Origin: JAFAXD01 sp051985675
Lineage (GTDB): Bacteria; Pseudomonadota; Alphaproteobacteria; Rhizobiales; Xanthobacteraceae
Assembly: GCA_051985675.1 (NCBI GenBank)
Contig: JBPYFJ010000029.1
Coordinates: 1 to 64,000 of the forward strand
Length of the DNA: 64,000 nucleotides
Reading direction: 5' to 3'
The translations under genes and the position numbers were made by a program. The notes beneath the pieces are model-generated. The model did no database searches. It saw nothing but the letters and a program-made list of their open reading frames with translations, and was not told where the DNA came from. This document shows, piece after piece, positions 62,125-64,000 of the stretch. Numbering within the stretch: position 1 is the stretch's first letter; every line of letters begins with the position of its first letter.

Positions 62125-63645
62125 TCAGCCCTGCAATCCTGCAACGGCCGTCGCCAACGCGGCGCCGGTGTCGTCGGCGTTGGCGGCCTTGCGCAGCGCC
62201 GCCAGCTTGGCAGCGCCGTCCTGACGGCCGATCAGCTGCGGTAGCGTCTTGATCAAAGTCTCAAAACGCGCCCGCCCGCGCTCGTGGGTGTCGCCGTAGC
62301 CCTTGACCAGGTTGCGCGCGGCCGCGACTTCGACTGCGAGGTCGTAGTTTTTGCTCGCCGTCGCGGTAATCGTGTCGAGCCATCCCTCGAGCGATTTTTG
62401 CTCTTCGCCATAACGCAACGAGTTCGGCCGCAGCGGCTTGAGCGCCGCGACCGTATAGAGCAGCAGGAAGCCGCGCAGCGACGTGGTTTTGACCGTCTTG
62501 CCCTTGCGCGTCAGCCGATCGAGGACCCCGCGCACGAGGTCGTTGCCCAGGATGAAGCGGCCTAGCGGGGCGGGCAGCGTATCGGCGATCTCCTGGGTGC
62601 GCGGATGCATGAATTCGGCAATCTCGATGATCTGGCCCTCGGCGGCACGCACCTCGGCGCGCACGCGCGCGAATCGCGACGGTCGGATCTTGAGTTCGGC
62701 GACGCGGATCGTGTCCTCGTAGGTCATGCCGAGCGCGAGCTGGCGCGCCGTCTCCTGCAGCAGGCGCGCGCGCTCATCGCGCCCGCCGTCGAGCGCTGCG
62801 ATTGGGGCGAGGCGCCGCAGATAAAGCCGCGCGTAGCCGAGGTCCTGGTAGTCCGCGGTCCGTTCAACCCCGGCGCCGATCACCTTGCGCGCCGCTGGCG
62901 GAAAGTCGCGCTCTACCTCGCGCATGATCTCGGCTAGCGCGGCGTTTTCGGCCGAGGCCTGCGCGCCCGCTGTCGGCGCTTGTGTGCGCACCGGTGCCGT
63001 CGTGCCGGCAAGCGCGGCTTCGAAGCCGGCCGTGAATGCCGCCAGACTCGCCTGAATACCGACGCCGCCGCGCCGGATCGCCGCCTCGAAGGCGCCGCGC
63101 TCGAACGGCAATGCGCGCGCCCCGGCGAGCGCGCCGAACAGCACCGCGCTGATCACGCTGCCGGAGGCTTCGGCGAGCGCCGCCATGTCGAACGCGTAGA
63201 ACGATTTCGCGGCGCTGCGGCAGCCTTCGAACAGCACCATCTCGTCGACCCGGCCGTCCGCCATGGCGGTGCGCTCGGTCATCGAGAACACCCGGTTGGT
63301 TGAGGCAATGAGTGTCGTGCGATCCGGTGTCACCAGCCCGCGTTGGATGGCGCGGCCCGCCTCCATCAGCTCGGATGCGATGACGACGTCGATATCGCCC
63401 GGCATTGGAATCAGCGCCATCACCGGCTCGCGCCCGCCGTTGACCGGGCGGCGGAAAATCTCGAGGTAGTAGTTGGTTGCGCCGGTGCGTTGGGCCACGC
63501 CCGGGACCGAGGTCAGCTGCACGATGTAGCCGTTGTGCTCGGCGAGATCGATGATCCAGTCGGCGAGCACGCCGCCGCCTTCGCCGCCCATGGCGAAGAT
63601 CGCGATCGTGATCGGCCGGGTCTTGGTTTCGAACGGAGCGTTCAT
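62125..63645 (-). CDS. iorB: Indolepyruvate oxidoreductase subunit beta family protein (IorB, long form)
   Basis: This 506-residue protein starts with the pyruvate:ferredoxin oxidoreductase gamma-type domain (residues about 12-200): IAIFAMGGEGGGVLADWIIDLAEHNGY and QLTSVPGVAQRTGATNYYLEIF. The C-terminal 300 residues form a second helical domain found in long bacterial IorB-type proteins, twice the length of archaeal IorB. With IorA it would oxidatively decarboxylate aryl pyruvates to aryl-acetyl-CoA. The ATG at 63645 lies 21 bases after the IorA stop. No ferredoxin gene is seen in the window. Confidence 0.9.
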   Translation of the reverse strand: MNAPFETKTRPITIAIFAMGGEGGGVLADWIIDLAEHNGYIVQLTSVPGVAQRTGATNYYLEIFRRPVNGGREPVMALIPMPGDIDVVIASELMEAGRAIQRGLVTPDRTTLIASTNRVFSMTERTAMADGRVDEMVLFEGCRSAAKSFYAFDMAALAEASGSVISAVLFGALAGARALPFERGAFEAAIRRGGVGIQASLAAFTAGFEAALAGTTAPVRTQAPTAGAQASAENAALAEIMREVERDFPPAARKVIGAGVERTADYQDLGYARLYLRRLAPIAALDGGRDERARLLQETARQLALGMTYEDTIRVAELKIRPSRFARVRAEVRAAEGQIIEIAEFMHPRTQEIADTLPAPLGRFILGNDLVRGVLDRLTRKGKTVKTTSLRGFLLLYTVAALKPLRPNSLRYGEEQKSLEGWLDTITATASKNYDLAVEVAAARNLVKGYGDTHERGRARFETLIKTLPQLIGRQDGAAKLAALRKAANADDTGAALATAVAGLQG

Positions 63646-63666
63646 TTGGCCTGTCCGTCGCGGCGC

Positions 63667-64000
63667 TCACGCCGGCAGCAATTGCCGCCGTGCGAGCCGC
63701 TGTTGCAGCAAGGAGATCACCTTGTCGCGCACGCGCGCCTTGAAGCGGTCCCAGCCGGTCGGATTGTTGATGATGGACGCCCGGTAGAACGACGGGCACA
63801 GCACCGCGGCATGCGCGACCTCGCCACACAGGCCGCAGCCCACGCACGAGTTGATCACGCGGGTCACCGGATCGCTGCGCAGCGGGTCGGGATTGGGCGC
63901 AATCGTGAGCGACGGACAGCCGGACAGCCGGATGCAGGAATGATCTCCAGTGCAGGTATCGGGATCGACACCGAAGCGCTCGCGCACCACGCGCTGCCCG
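63667..64000 (-). CDS. iorA: Indolepyruvate oxidoreductase alpha subunit IorA, C-terminal part (cut by window edge)
   Basis: Only the last 111 codons or so are inside the window; the gene enters from the right. The visible part holds ferredoxin-like cysteines: CTGDHSCIRLSGCPS and CVGCGLCGEVAHAAVLC, suited to two [4Fe-4S] clusters at the end of IorA. The C-terminus reads ISLLQQRLARRQLLPA. It precedes IorB on the same strand. The thiamine-diphosphate part must lie beyond the right edge. The first motif is slightly irregular compared with a standard CxxCxxCxxxC. Confidence 0.88.
   Translation of the reverse strand, partial: GQRVVRERFGVDPDTCTGDHSCIRLSGCPSLTIAPNPDPLRSDPVTRVINSCVGCGLCGEVAHAAVLCPSFYRASIINNPTGWDRFKARVRDKVISLLQQRLARRQLLPA

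Noticed and set aside
1..64000. CRISPR arrays, tRNA or rRNA genes, insertion sequences and integrases
   Set aside because: No regularly spaced repeats, cloverleaf-like segments with a GGTTCGAATCC-type arm, rRNA blocks or transposase motifs were found by reading; small tRNA-like RNAs could still be missed.

Overview
The window reads as a chromosomal segment of a high-GC alphaproteobacterium of the Hyphomicrobiales (Bradyrhizobium/Xanthobacteraceae-like). The inference rests on the strong G/C third-position bias, two complete Liv-type branched-chain amino acid ABC operons, a tricarboxylate (Bug-type) receptor, CoxL-like molybdenum hydroxylases, a cyclase with TolB-like and TPR modules, multi-GAF kinases with QQQTAT linkers, and short palindromic intergenic repeats. 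No rRNA, tRNA, CRISPR array, transposase or integrase was recognised. No species can be named.

Layout. 0-4 kb: a membrane-anchored low-complexity protein (possibly cut by the left edge), a DoxD-like membrane protein, a cytochrome P450 and a DUF5996 protein. 4-9.2 kb: Liv operon 1 (receptor, two permeases, two ATPases). 9.2-14.5 kb: a secreted Kelch protein, a small protein, a secreted protein with one haem-c motif and a propeller-like body, and a phosphotransferase with a long insertion. 14.8-19.4 kb: a translationally coupled molybdenum hydroxylase (Mo subunit, [2Fe-2S] subunit, tri-haem cytochrome c). 19.5-24.1 kb: Liv operon 2 with a Tat-type receptor.

24.2-36.5 kb: a stretch that looks lower in GC. 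It holds a six-GAF histidine kinase, a single-domain response regulator and a guanylate/adenylate cyclase with a duplicated TolB/TPR module, in one operon. A perfect CRP-type palindrome lies in the divergent promoter region. Beyond it are small proteins, an O-methyltransferase, a probable truncated gene start, an amidase broken by one amber codon, and a non-coding stretch rich in tandem hairpins.

36.5-54 kb: a tricarboxylate receptor, RlpA, a drug-efflux MFS protein, a P-type ATPase-PPK2 pair, LapA-like and GntP-type membrane proteins, a patatin, a DUF4344 metallopeptidase, fumarase C, an atypical SDR with an Old Yellow Enzyme, an MBL hydrolase and a MetE-C-like protein.

53.6-64 kb: a compact nine-gene minus-strand operon running in from beyond the right edge. 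It encodes indolepyruvate oxidoreductase IorA (partial) and IorB, a glutathione transferase, an Rbs-type ABC transporter, a gentisate dioxygenase-like cupin, a form II CoxL-like subunit and an NMT1-type receptor. Three successive genes use GTG starts and two junctions are GTGA overlaps. The gene content suggests aromatic keto-acid or hydroxyaromatic catabolism with its own importer; this is inference.

The strongest leads for follow-up are the kinase-regulator-cyclase operon with its CRP-like site, the indolepyruvate/gentisate/ABC/CoxL operon, the haem-c/propeller protein beside the periplasmic molybdenum hydroxylase, and the hairpin array near 36.2 kb.
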